The notes beneath the pieces are model-generated. The model worked only from the letters and a program-made list of their open reading frames with translations, made no database searches and had not been told where the DNA came from. The position numbers and the translations under genes were made by a program. Of a stretch of 34,891 nucleotides of DNA, positions 21,583-29,537 are shown one piece after another. How positions within the stretch are numbered: position 1 is the first letter of the stretch; the number at the start of each line of letters is the position of its first letter. The DNA is from a bacterium (GTDB lineage Bacteria; Patescibacteriota; Minisyncoccia; Minisyncoccales; UBA10102): the NCBI GenBank assembly GCA_027624865.1, contig JAQBTT010000004.1, forward strand, positions 1 through 34,891, given 5' to 3'.

Positions 21583-23247
21583 CTACTGTACAGTTCCCAT
21601 CAAGATTGTAACAGAATTATCATCTGGAAGCGTAGTATCAACAAAAGAGTCTGTCGCAGACAAAGAACGCTCCGTGAACAAATCATCTGCCTGAATTCTT
21701 GCTTCCCCTATAACCTGCGCGGCGCTTCCCTGCTGCACTGCAAGTGGAGTAAGGCGCACTTGAAAGGCCACAGAAGGAGCTGTAATGGAGACCCCAGTGC
21801 CAGCAGACAAGTCTCCTACCTCCCATACCACTTCACGTGAAGCCTGATCAAATGTTACAGGGACACCTGCTGGAAACACACTTCCAGTTAAGCTTACTCC
21901 TACTGGAAGGATTGCTTTCACTTTTGTGTTTTGTACATCGTTGTATAAATTCATTGCCTGCCACACTACCGTGTATGTTGTGGGAAATCCAACCTGAGGA
22001 GGCAAGGGACCTTGATTCCCAAACACCTCATCTTCAAAATAGACTGCCTGGTCAATTCCTAACTTTGAATTCACCCTAACTTCAAACTCTTCGGTAACAT
22101 CAGAAAGAATGATGCGATCTCGCATAGCAAAACTCTTATCTTGTTCACTAAAGGTTTCCCACTCTTCTTTTACGTTCACCCAAAACTCTACCTTCCCTTC
22201 CTCCCCTTTCCCTAAAAATCTAAGTCTCGAGACATTCTTTGACTCAAAGATAATAGAGTTATCTCCTTTTTGAAAAACTCCAGAATCTGATTTCACCGTT
22301 TCAAGGTCAAAAGGTCGTCCTTCCAAAGAAACTACTAAGAATAAATTTTCTAACGTCTTTTCTGAAACATTCTTGAAAGAAATAACATAGTGAAGACTAT
22401 CTCCTGGTGATGCAATAAAGTCTACAGAGCCATTAATCTCTCGTGAAATCAGCAAACGAGTTCTAGTAATTTCAATCCCTTTAATCGCTTCACGAAGCAA
22501 AGTAAACTTCCCCTCTTTCCAGGTTCCTAACGTTACCTTAAAAATCTTAGCTTCCTGCACCTCTCCCTTTAAAGAACCCGTGATAGCGATGCGACCTCCC
22601 TGCGCTCTATTTAACAAACCAACATTCCATTCTGATTCACCAATAGGAGAAGGAGTAGCTTTTGTAAAAGAAAATCCTTCAGGATACTCTATCTTAATTC
22701 TCAAATCAGATAAGGGGTATTCTGAATTGGAAAAATAGTTTAGGGCAAAAGAAAACTCTTGGCCAGCTTCTATACCAGATGGCGTGTCTAATTCAAGAGT
22801 CAAAGGAACATGCGAAATAAGAGTGGTAACGCTACTCTCAGATTCAAACTGAGCATTGAGGTTCCTTGGGGTATATTGCAAGAGTGCCTTTGCTTCTCTT
22901 ATTTCTCCCTCTTTGCCAAAAAGACGAGCTGCAAACAAGAAGTTTCTTTCCTGTCCTGGATAAATATCGTCTAAGGACTGTGTTATCCTAGTGTCTTCCC
23001 CTTCTGTTGGGACAGATCCTGCTGGATACTCAAAGATTAAAACAGGCTTTTCTAAACGCACATCTCCATTATTTTTATATTTCACAGTATAGGTAATCTC
23101 CTCTCCCATTGTTACTTGTGCAGGAGCTATAATCTCCACTTTTAAGATTTCCTTTGAATAGCTATTTTTCTGCCATAACCAAAACCCACCTACTCCTACA
23201 AGAAGTGCGCTAAAGATAATAAATAATTTGAATTTAGAAATTCTCAC
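21583..23247 (-). CDS. Membrane-anchored surface protein with DUF11/CARDB-like repeats
   Basis: 554 aa from a GTG start. Residues 1-30 form an N-terminal anchor (KFKLFIIFSALLVGVGGFWLW). The rest looks extracytoplasmic, with immunoglobulin-like beta repeats. Each begins with a phrase such as GEEITYTVKYKNNGDV, GQEFSFALNYFSNSEYPL, GDSLHYVISFKNVSEKTL or FPTTYTVVWQAMNLYNDV, the hallmark of DUF11/CARDB domains. Likely role: cell-surface structure or adhesion, without enzymatic motifs. The start codon directly abuts a 136-bp inverted-repeat element (23247-23382) separating it from recO. Confidence 0.8.
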   Translation of the reverse strand: MRISKFKLFIIFSALLVGVGGFWLWQKNSYSKEILKVEIIAPAQVTMGEEITYTVKYKNNGDVRLEKPVLIFEYPAGSVPTEGEDTRITQSLDDIYPGQERNFLFAARLFGKEGEIREAKALLQYTPRNLNAQFESESSVTTLISHVPLTLELDTPSGIEAGQEFSFALNYFSNSEYPLSDLRIKIEYPEGFSFTKATPSPIGESEWNVGLLNRAQGGRIAITGSLKGEVQEAKIFKVTLGTWKEGKFTLLREAIKGIEITRTRLLISREINGSVDFIASPGDSLHYVISFKNVSEKTLENLFLVVSLEGRPFDLETVKSDSGVFQKGDNSIIFESKNVSRLRFLGKGEEGKVEFWVNVKEEWETFSEQDKSFAMRDRIILSDVTEEFEVRVNSKLGIDQAVYFEDEVFGNQGPLPPQVGFPTTYTVVWQAMNLYNDVQNTKVKAILPVGVSLTGSVFPAGVPVTFDQASREVVWEVGDLSAGTGVSITAPSVAFQVRLTPLAVQQGSAAQVIGEARIQADDLFTERSLSATDSFVDTTLPDDNSVTILMGTVQ

Positions 23248-23382
23248 CCCGTACTAGAAATTAGATTTCTCTTGATGACGTGCGACCATTGAAATATTAT
23301 TAGTGTTTAGTTTGACGATTTTATAATAAGCTAAATATTGTATTTTGGCGAGAAATAGCACAGTCTAATTTTCAGTACGGGG
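23247..23382. repeat. Inverted-repeat-bounded element between recO and the DUF11 gene
   Basis: The ends CCCCGTACTAGAAATTAG (23247-23264) and CTAATTTTCAGTACGGGG (23365-23382) are inverted repeats matching at 16 of 18 positions. The 100-bp interior is AT-rich without an ORF. It exactly fills the space between the recO stop and the GTG of the next gene. Confidence 0.65.
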
Positions 23383-23383
23383 C

Positions 23384-23845
23384 TCATACCCCGGCTTCTT
23401 CCCCATATCCTGCCAAGGTCATAAACTTGGGGACAAATGATTGATATGCTTTTTCTGGAACATCCCCTTCTTGAAGTTCACCAAAAGATTGTACAAGTAA
23501 ATCCCACACCCTCTCATCCTTTTCTTGCTCTCCCATGTGCTGATTAATAAGTTCTGCAATCTTAAGGGCCGAGCGTAGAGAAGAAATATCCTGCAAAGAA
23601 ACAGGGTACTGCACAAGTGGAATTGCTTCCACCAGGAGCTTTTTGTTTCTCCCCTGCACAAACTCCAAATATGAGAGAGAAAATAGTTCTAGCCCACCTC
23701 TCAATTTTGAGGTTATCTTACGCTCTGACATTGCAAACATAGAAAGCTTTCCATATTCTTTGCAAAAGACCGTAAAGATTCGATTCGCCTCACCCTGATC
23801 GTGCCTTTTAAGTATAATACCTTGCGTCTTATAATGAAATGCCAT
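23384..23845 (-). CDS. recO: RecO-like recombination mediator, C-terminally short
   Basis: 153 aa. The N-terminal OB fold is typical: YKTQGIILKRHDQGEANRIFTVFCKEYG, quoted here as YKTQGIILKRHDQGEAN, then KLSMFAMSERKITSKLRGGL. The helical part follows but the chain ends at MTLAGYGEEAGV. Usual RecO proteins are about 240 aa and continue with a Cys-rich zinc finger and more helices; both are missing. The stop lies 1 nt from an inverted-repeat element, so truncation by insertion is possible, though some reduced genomes may encode short forms. It should help load RecA onto SSB-coated DNA with RecR. It sits 5 nt after the preceding gene. Confidence 0.8.
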   Translation of the reverse strand: MAFHYKTQGIILKRHDQGEANRIFTVFCKEYGKLSMFAMSERKITSKLRGGLELFSLSYLEFVQGRNKKLLVEAIPLVQYPVSLQDISSLRSALKIAELINQHMGEQEKDERVWDLLVQSFGELQEGDVPEKAYQSFVPKFMTLAGYGEEAGV

Positions 23846-23850
23846 AGGTT

Positions 23851-24186
23851 TTATGCAAGGTCCTTTCGAGCTGCAAAGGCAAAAGAAAGAAAATATTGAT
23901 CTAGGTCTTTTAAGGTGGTGGCGTACTCCTTACTCCCCAGAACTGCTGCGCAAAAAAGCTCCCTTGCTCTTGCAATTTCTCTCAGGCGCCCTCTCCAGCG
24001 AATATCTGCAAGCGTCATATCAAAGAGTTCAAGCGCGCGTTCAACTGCGTATACAAATTGCCTTTCATCCTTCCCCTGCAATAAGGCAACCCTCCCGACC
24101 TCGCTCCCAATATTTCCCAGCTGATTCATTAAAGAAAATGTACGCCACCTTCCTTTCGCCAGTTCCTTGTGAAATACAATATTCAT
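23851..24186 (-). CDS. Small all-helical protein of 111 aa, unknown
   Basis: 111 aa, predicted by eye to be helical throughout (WRTFSLMNQLGNIGSEVGR, ERQFVYAVERALELFDMTL, then a final LKDLDQYFLSFAFAAR). The pattern recalls four-helix-bundle proteins of the Avd/23S-IVP kind, but without clear motifs. Its ATG overlaps the DUF5674 stop (ATGA) and recO follows after 5 nt, so it is part of the ileS-recO operon. Function unknown. Confidence 0.7.
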   Translation of the reverse strand: MNIVFHKELAKGRWRTFSLMNQLGNIGSEVGRVALLQGKDERQFVYAVERALELFDMTLADIRWRGRLREIARARELFCAAVLGSKEYATTLKDLDQYFLSFAFAARKDLA

Positions 24187-24539
24187 TCCTGAATCAATTT
24201 CTTTACCAAGACTTTAATCTTCTTTTGAATCTCTTCATTTTCAACACCACGCGAACGATTCCCAAAGGATGGCTTTAAATTAATCATGGAATCAAACTGG
24301 ATGAAGGCATCGCCAATTTCACCAGGCAAAAGGTTAATCCCCCAAGTATTCTCACGCTTTGATCCTTCCTGCTCCATAAGCATTACCTCTTCATCTGCAT
24401 GAAGTTCTCCACCTATCGCCATAATATTTTGCTGAACATCAACAACGACTTTCACTAAGTGACCAAAGCCCTCCTCTGCAATGATTTTAAGTTCTCCTAT
24501 TGCGATGGGTTCTTTAATAATACGAATTTGAGTATCCAT
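24183..24539 (-). CDS. DUF5674-family protein
   Basis: 118 aa from ATG 24539 (MDTQIRIIKEPI), just after the ileS stop; an upstream frame start at 24581 lies inside ileS. Conserved-looking core: VVVDVQQNIMAIGGELHADEE, then NTWGINLLPGEIGDAFIQFD and SMINLKPSFGNRSRGVE. I recall these as DUF5674 motifs; the biochemical function is unknown. The invariant His, Asp and Glu near HADEE and the FDSMIN/NRSRG segments could form an active site (inference). It is translationally close to both neighbours. Confidence 0.75.
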   Translation of the reverse strand: MDTQIRIIKEPIAIGELKIIAEEGFGHLVKVVVDVQQNIMAIGGELHADEEVMLMEQEGSKRENTWGINLLPGEIGDAFIQFDSMINLKPSFGNRSRGVENEEIQKKIKVLVKKLIQE

Positions 24540-24543
24540 AATG

Positions 24544-27510
24544 CTATAACTTACGCATCCCAAGCCAAAGTTTCTTACCATCTAAGACGATTTCCCGCTC
24601 AACATCAAACACTTGTTTTGGTCGCGCGCCCTCTAGAAGATCTTTAATGCCTCCAATCTTTACAATGGTCTCTTTATGACGCAAAAACAGATTCTTTGCG
24701 CCAGCTTCTCCAGTATAGCGCAAAAGCACCCGATGCTCTGGCTTATATCCTGCATCTTTTCTCATCCCCTGCACATAGCGAAGTAACTCCCGAAGCGTTC
24801 CCTCTTCTTTGAGTGCTGGAGTAAGTGTAGTGTCAAGTTGCACATCTTCCTTTGCTGTAACGTCCATGACAACTTCCTTTACGTTCAATTCATCTTGAAG
24901 TAACGGCAAAACTTCTTCTCCAAGTTTTTCCTTAATGGTAAGTTTTGCTAAAGGCTGGCGCACCTTTATCCCTTCCTTTGCTCGCAGAGCCAACCCTTTG
25001 CTTGCAGTACTTCTTACTTGCTCCATTTGTTTTTCCAGCCTTGCGTTTTGTCTTTTCTTTTCCGCCTTTGGCCAATCTGCAAGGTGTACACTCCCCCCCA
25101 CAACTAATGGACTAGTGTGGGGGCGAGCCCCCACACTCATTTTTGAGTAGTGAGGGCTTCCTTTCCCATTTGTCTTTTCAAAGATATGCTCTGCCAAGAA
25201 AGGAATAAAGGGGGCGGCGAGCATACTTGTTTGGGAAAGCACGGAACCAAGAGTTGAGACTGCTTCATGCAGCTCTTTCTTGCTTTGTGGATTTTGGAAC
25301 CTGTTTCGGGATCTGCGAATATACCATAAAGAAAGATCATCAACCACAAAGGATTCAAGGGCGCGGGCAGCTCCCGTAATGTCATAGGTATCCATGCTTT
25401 TTGTCATATTTGATGCTGTCGTGTTCAAGCGAGATACAATCCACTGATCTAGCACATTCCTGCCTAAGCTTAGCTTAGGAGCTCCTAAGCTAAGCTTAGG
25501 CAGAAGCTTTGGAGCATAGGTTTCATAAAATACCAAAGAGTTCCAAAGCGTTAACATAAACTTCCTCAAGGTTTGCTGTAAATCTTTTTCAGAAAACAGC
25601 TTTGGATCCCAAGGATGATTGAGAGTATAAAAATACCAACGTACCGCATCCATGCCATACTTATCTGCCATATCCCATGGACTTACCACATTCCCTTTGG
25701 ACTTGGACATCTTCAACCCCTTCTCATCTAACACATGCCCAAGGGAGATAACATTTTTAAAAGGAGCCCCCTTCCCCAAAAGCGTGGATACGGCAAGCAA
25801 GGTGTAGAACCATCCTCGTGTTTGGTCTATGCCTTCCACAATATAATCTGCAGGAAACTCTTGTACCTTCTTTTCCCCCATCCAATGATTTTGCGCAAAA
25901 GGCATGGCTCCAGAATCATACCAAACATCAACCACATCTTTTACTCGTTTCATTGTTCCTTTACACTTTATGCAAGAAAACTCTACCTCATCTATAAAAG
26001 GCCTATGTACGTCAATCTCCTTTTTCCCTTTATATGGGTTACGCAAAAGCTTTTTTCCAAGCAGTTCTTTCACAGAGCCAACAACATCTTTTTCCTCACA
26101 TTTATTGCACTCCCAAATGGGCAAGGGAGTTCCCCAGTACCGTTCCCGCGAAAATGCCCAATCCTTCACTTCCTTTAACCATTCTCCCATTCTTCCCTCT
26201 TTTAAATGCCCAGGAATCCAATTTACCTTTCGATTATTTGCCAATAGCTGTTTTTTTACTTTCTGCATTGAGATAAACCAGCTTTCCTTTGCATAGTATA
26301 AAAGAGGGGTAGAGCATCTCCAGCAAAAAGGGTACTCATGTTCATACAGCTCTTCTTTCAGCAAAAGCCCTGCCTTTTTTAAATCAGCCACAATCAAAGG
26401 ATTAGCATCTTTCACAAACTTTCCTACATATGGTGCTGCCTCTTTTGTAAACTTTCCTTGTTCATCCACTAAATGTAGCATGGCAAGATTCTCCTTTTTC
26501 CCAAGCTCAAAGTCTTCTGCTCCATACGCAACCGCAGTATGCACAATACCTGTTCCGTCCTCTGTTGAAACAAAATCTGCTGTGACAACTTCCCATATCT
26601 TTTTTCCCTCTTGTGGCTTTCCAAAACGAAATAGAGGTTCATACTTTATCCCTACAAGATCTTTTCCAAGAAAGGTTTTTACCACGCTATATTCTCCAAG
26701 TACTTTTTTTGCAAGGCTTTTTGCTACAATATAGTATTGCTTTTCTTTTTTCACTAAGACATAGGGAATACTCGCGCCAACTGCCAGCGCAACGTTTCCA
26801 GGCAGAGTCCAAGGAGTGGTGGTCCAGGCCAAAAAATAAGTATCTAGTATTTTGTATTTTGTATTTAGTATTTTCTTTAAACTTTCTGGCGGTATCTTGA
26901 ATTTAGCATACACCGAAAGATCTTTTACCGTTTTGTACCCTTGAGCAAGTTCATGGGAAGAAAGAGAAGTCCCACACCGCGTGCAAAAAGGTACCACCTT
27001 ATAGTCTTTATACAAGAGCCCCTTCTCCCACCATGTTTTGATAATATGCCAAAGAGTTTCAATGTATGGAGTTTCATACGTGATGTATGCATCATCCATA
27101 TCCAGCCATACCCCCGCTCTATCTGTAAGATCCTCCCACTCCTTTTTGTATTTCCATACTGATTTTCGGCACTCCTCATTAAATTTTTCAATACCATATT
27201 CTTCAATATCTTTTTTGGACTTGAGTCCCAGCTGCTTCTCTACTTCAAGCTCCACAGGAAGACCATGAGTATCCCACCCAGCTTTTCTGGGGACAAAAAA
27301 TCCTCGCATGGTTTTATAGCGAAGCACGACATCTTTAAAGGATCGTGCTGCTATATGGTGCAGCCCTGGCCTTCCATTTGCAGCAGGTGGGCCTTCATAA
27401 AACACAAAAGAAGGAGAGCCTTTTCTCTTAGCAACAGATTTTGCAAAGGTTTTATCTCGCTCCCAACGCTTGAGAATTTGTTCTTCCAGCTTGGGAAAAT
27501 TTGCTTCCAT
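24544..27510 (-). CDS. ileS: Isoleucyl-tRNA synthetase
   Basis: 988 aa class Ia enzyme. The HIGH-equivalent is in NGRPGLHHIAARSFKD, as in a known IleRS subtype. YKTMRGFFVPRKAGWDTHGLPVE (quoted as RKAGWDTHGLPVE), the editing-domain motif WTTTPWTLPGNVALAV, ERYWGTPLPIWEC, CNKCEEKD and KMSKSKGNVVSPWDM are present. The anticodon-binding region includes LDQWIVSRLN and SVHLADWP. There are three in-frame repeats: ILNTKYKILDTY from a tandem repeat (26839-26875), PKLSLGAPKLSLG from a family A palindrome (25460-25503), and a segment with ARPHTSPLVVGG from a GC-rich palindrome (about 25088-25160). No SD. It follows argS in the same direction. Confidence 0.96.
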   Translation of the reverse strand: MEANFPKLEEQILKRWERDKTFAKSVAKRKGSPSFVFYEGPPAANGRPGLHHIAARSFKDVVLRYKTMRGFFVPRKAGWDTHGLPVELEVEKQLGLKSKKDIEEYGIEKFNEECRKSVWKYKKEWEDLTDRAGVWLDMDDAYITYETPYIETLWHIIKTWWEKGLLYKDYKVVPFCTRCGTSLSSHELAQGYKTVKDLSVYAKFKIPPESLKKILNTKYKILDTYFLAWTTTPWTLPGNVALAVGASIPYVLVKKEKQYYIVAKSLAKKVLGEYSVVKTFLGKDLVGIKYEPLFRFGKPQEGKKIWEVVTADFVSTEDGTGIVHTAVAYGAEDFELGKKENLAMLHLVDEQGKFTKEAAPYVGKFVKDANPLIVADLKKAGLLLKEELYEHEYPFCWRCSTPLLYYAKESWFISMQKVKKQLLANNRKVNWIPGHLKEGRMGEWLKEVKDWAFSRERYWGTPLPIWECNKCEEKDVVGSVKELLGKKLLRNPYKGKKEIDVHRPFIDEVEFSCIKCKGTMKRVKDVVDVWYDSGAMPFAQNHWMGEKKVQEFPADYIVEGIDQTRGWFYTLLAVSTLLGKGAPFKNVISLGHVLDEKGLKMSKSKGNVVSPWDMADKYGMDAVRWYFYTLNHPWDPKLFSEKDLQQTLRKFMLTLWNSLVFYETYAPKLLPKLSLGAPKLSLGRNVLDQWIVSRLNTTASNMTKSMDTYDITGAARALESFVVDDLSLWYIRRSRNRFQNPQSKKELHEAVSTLGSVLSQTSMLAAPFIPFLAEHIFEKTNGKGSPHYSKMSVGARPHTSPLVVGGSVHLADWPKAEKKRQNARLEKQMEQVRSTASKGLALRAKEGIKVRQPLAKLTIKEKLGEEVLPLLQDELNVKEVVMDVTAKEDVQLDTTLTPALKEEGTLRELLRYVQGMRKDAGYKPEHRVLLRYTGEAGAKNLFLRHKETIVKIGGIKDLLEGARPKQVFDVEREIVLDGKKLWLGMRKL
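25088..25160. repeat. Composite GC-rich palindrome inside ileS
   Basis: AGTGTGGGGGC (25114-25124) and GCCCCCACACT (25127-25137) form a perfect 11-bp stem with a 2-nt centre. CCCCCCCACAACTA to the left and ACTCATTTTTGAGT to the right add further symmetry. It is translated in frame immediately before the conserved SVHLADWP of IleRS. Confidence 0.75.
25460..25503. repeat. Family A palindrome inside ileS
   Basis: A perfect 44-bp palindrome centred on GGAGCTCC, with inner TAAGCTTAGCTTA arms. It differs from the rsmI copy in the order of its inner repeats. It encodes PKLSLGAPKLSLG between the catalytic core and the anticodon-binding domain. Confidence 0.95.
26839..26875. repeat. AT-rich tandem repeat inside ileS
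   Basis: On the minus strand AAATACT and AAATACA units repeat four to five times. They encode ILNTKYKILDTY just before the conserved AWTTTPWTLPGN. Confidence 0.65.
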
Positions 27511-27552
27511 AGAAATAAACTACCACTTTTCCAAGTGCTTTTCAATCGCACC

Positions 27553-27587
27553 TAGGACTGCTTGAAACCCGGTTTCAAGCAGTCCTA
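27553..27587. repeat. 35-bp palindrome at the argS stop codon
   Basis: TAGGACTGCTTGAAACC, a central C, then GGTTTCAAGCAGTCCTA: perfect 17-bp arms. The argS stop codon TAG is the first triplet of the element on the minus strand. It may act as a 3' stabiliser; no T tract follows. Confidence 0.9.
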
Positions 27588-29363
27588 CATTTGCTCTAGA
27601 GTTTTGATGCCCAAAAGGTGAAGAGAGTTTTGGATAATCTGAGCTGTCGCTGAAGTAAGCAAGAGACGAAAGTCCTTTTGCTCTTTAGTATCTGCTTTTA
27701 ATACACGATGCTTTGCATAAAAATTATTGTATGCTTGAGCTACATCAAACACAAAACCTGCAACCATATGGGGGGTAAAGTTTTTTGCGCTATCTCGCGC
27801 TACTTCAGGGAATCTATACAGTAGCCGCAACAAAACTACCTCCTCTTTAACTAAGCTAAGCTTAGCAAAACTTACTAAGCTTAGCTTAGTTAAAGGTTCT
27901 GTTTCGCGAAGAATACTCTTGCACCGCACATAGGTATATTGAAGGTAGGGACCACTCTCTCCTTGTAAGCTCAAAGACTTTTCAAAATCAAAAATAATAT
28001 CTTTCCCAAGGCTCACGCGAAGCAAAGAGTATTTTATTGCGCCTATTGCAATAGTTTCTGCTGCACTTTCCTGTTCCTCTTTTGCCACCTCACTTTCTGA
28101 GGATTTCATAATGTCGCGTACCCTTCGCTTCACCTCATCAATCAATTCTTCTCCTGTCACAATATTTCCACTACGACTGGACATCTTTCCTTCTGGCAGG
28201 CGCACCATTCCATGTGAAAGATGCTTAGTTTTTTCGCTAAGCATTGGATCAATTTCCTTTAGCGCGGCAAGCAGTACCTTGAAGTAGTCAATGATTTCAT
28301 TTCCCGTGATAATTAAAGAAAGGTCATACTGAAAATCCTTGTACTTTGTAGGGGCGAGTCCAAGTTCCTTTGCCTCATACGTTGGCAATCCCTTGGAGTT
28401 AATAAATACTCTGCTATGTAAGCCGTATTTCTCCCCAGGAAAAATAATTGCTCCTTGGCTTTTCTCAAAGATTCCTTTTTTTACTCCCTCTTCCACAATC
28501 TTTTTTCCTATCTTTGCAGAGTCACTTTCAAAGTAGTAGGTATCAAACTTTGTTCCAAGACGCTCATACATTTGTTTAAAATAGTCAAGGCTCCATTTTT
28601 TGCCTTGCTCATATAAACGATTAACTTCTTTATCGCTTTTATCATATACAGCTGTATTAATTTCATTGATTCTTTTTGTATCATCACTCTCTTCTTGTTT
28701 CTGCCAAGAATCTCTACTATCTTTTGGAGAGCCGACAAGAAGGATTTTATCTACTGGCTCATACACTGAATTACCATACGCATAGCATGCACCTAAAAAT
28801 TGAGCTTTTTTTGAAAGCGAAGCTTTCTCTTCTGGCATCTGGTGTGAGGATTGCTGCATTCCCCAAATTGCCTTTGCAACATGCAGTCCAACATCCCCTT
28901 GGTAGTTCACGCGCTTCACTTCTGCTCCTTGTAACTCAAGAAGTCTTGATATGCTCTCTCCTGCAGCATTGCTATATAAATGCCCAATATGAAACTCTTT
29001 AAATGGATTTGGGTCAGTAAACTCCACCATCACTTTTTTCTTTCCTTCCCCGCGCCCATACTTTTCTTTCTTTCCCGCTATCTCTTTTGCTTCTCTTATA
29101 AAGTACTTTTTGGTTAAAAAGAAATTTAAAAACCCAGGACCTGCTACCTCGACTTTTTCGAGGAAATCCAAAGCACGAATATCGAAATTCGAAACGATAG
29201 ATTCCGCGACTTCGCGGGGATTCTTGCCGAGCTGTTTTGCCAAAACTAAGGCGACATTGGTGGAATAGTCTCCATACTCCATATTCTCTGGGTGCTCAAA
29301 AACAATCTCCGCGTCATCACTGAGCGCCTTCCTTACCATCTTTTCCAGTTCCTTCACAATCAT
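27585..29363 (-). CDS. argS: Arginyl-tRNA synthetase
   Basis: 592 aa class I enzyme. An N-terminal additional domain (YGDYSTNVALVLAKQLGKNP) is followed by EFTDPNPFKEFHIGHLYSNA, quoted as FTDPNPFKEFHIGHLYSN, containing HIGH. KMSKS is represented by MSSRSGNIV, normal in ArgRS. The C-terminal DALR anticodon-binding domain ends LLGIKTLEQM. A family A palindrome adds TKLSLVSFAKLSLVK (27845-27895) near the start of the DALR domain. The stop lies inside a 35-bp palindrome. The promoter TTGCAA-17-TACATT puts the transcription start about 5 nt before the ATG. It leads the ileS-DUF5674-recO run. Confidence 0.96.
   Translation of the reverse strand: MIVKELEKMVRKALSDDAEIVFEHPENMEYGDYSTNVALVLAKQLGKNPREVAESIVSNFDIRALDFLEKVEVAGPGFLNFFLTKKYFIREAKEIAGKKEKYGRGEGKKKVMVEFTDPNPFKEFHIGHLYSNAAGESISRLLELQGAEVKRVNYQGDVGLHVAKAIWGMQQSSHQMPEEKASLSKKAQFLGACYAYGNSVYEPVDKILLVGSPKDSRDSWQKQEESDDTKRINEINTAVYDKSDKEVNRLYEQGKKWSLDYFKQMYERLGTKFDTYYFESDSAKIGKKIVEEGVKKGIFEKSQGAIIFPGEKYGLHSRVFINSKGLPTYEAKELGLAPTKYKDFQYDLSLIITGNEIIDYFKVLLAALKEIDPMLSEKTKHLSHGMVRLPEGKMSSRSGNIVTGEELIDEVKRRVRDIMKSSESEVAKEEQESAAETIAIGAIKYSLLRVSLGKDIIFDFEKSLSLQGESGPYLQYTYVRCKSILRETEPLTKLSLVSFAKLSLVKEEVVLLRLLYRFPEVARDSAKNFTPHMVAGFVFDVAQAYNNFYAKHRVLKADTKEQKDFRLLLTSATAQIIQNSLHLLGIKTLEQM
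27845..27895. repeat. Family A palindrome inside argS
   Basis: The 21-bp arms with core TAAGCTAAGCTTAG (27845-27865 and 27875-27895) match perfectly around the 9-nt loop CAAAACTTA. Third member of the family, with a longer loop than the rsmI and ileS copies. It encodes KLSLVSFAKLSLV in frame. Confidence 0.95.
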
Positions 29364-29374
29364 AATCTATTTTT

Positions 29375-29403
29375 AATGTACCCCGCGCCATTCTTCTTTG
29401 CAA
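29375..29403 (-). promoter_or_regulatory. Promoter of argS
   Basis: On the minus strand TTGCAA (29398-29403), a 17-nt spacer and TACATT (29375-29380), ending 11 nt before the ATG at 29363. Confidence 0.55.
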
Positions 29404-29482
29404 TGGATTAAACATCGAAAAGAAACTAAGGTACACTATAAACATGGACAAAAACAAAGAAAGAAAATGGTGCGGGGTGTAC
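29378..29482. repeat. Inverted repeat between argS and smpB
   Basis: GTACCCCGCGCCATTCTTC (from 29378) and its imperfect complement ending GCGGGGTGTAC (29455-29482) flank about 55 bp. The left arm overlaps the argS promoter spacer. A TATAAT (29495-29500) and a TAAAAT (29525-29530) on the plus strand are possible -10 boxes for smpB. Confidence 0.5.
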
Positions 29483-29537
29483 CATATTTTCCTCTATAAT
29501 AAATATGACTGTAAAATAAGCAGTTAAAATAGCATAT

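Noticed and set aside
24540-24581. Longer N-terminus for the DUF5674 protein
   Set aside because: It lies inside ileS; the ATG at 24539 right after the ileS stop fits the motif start.
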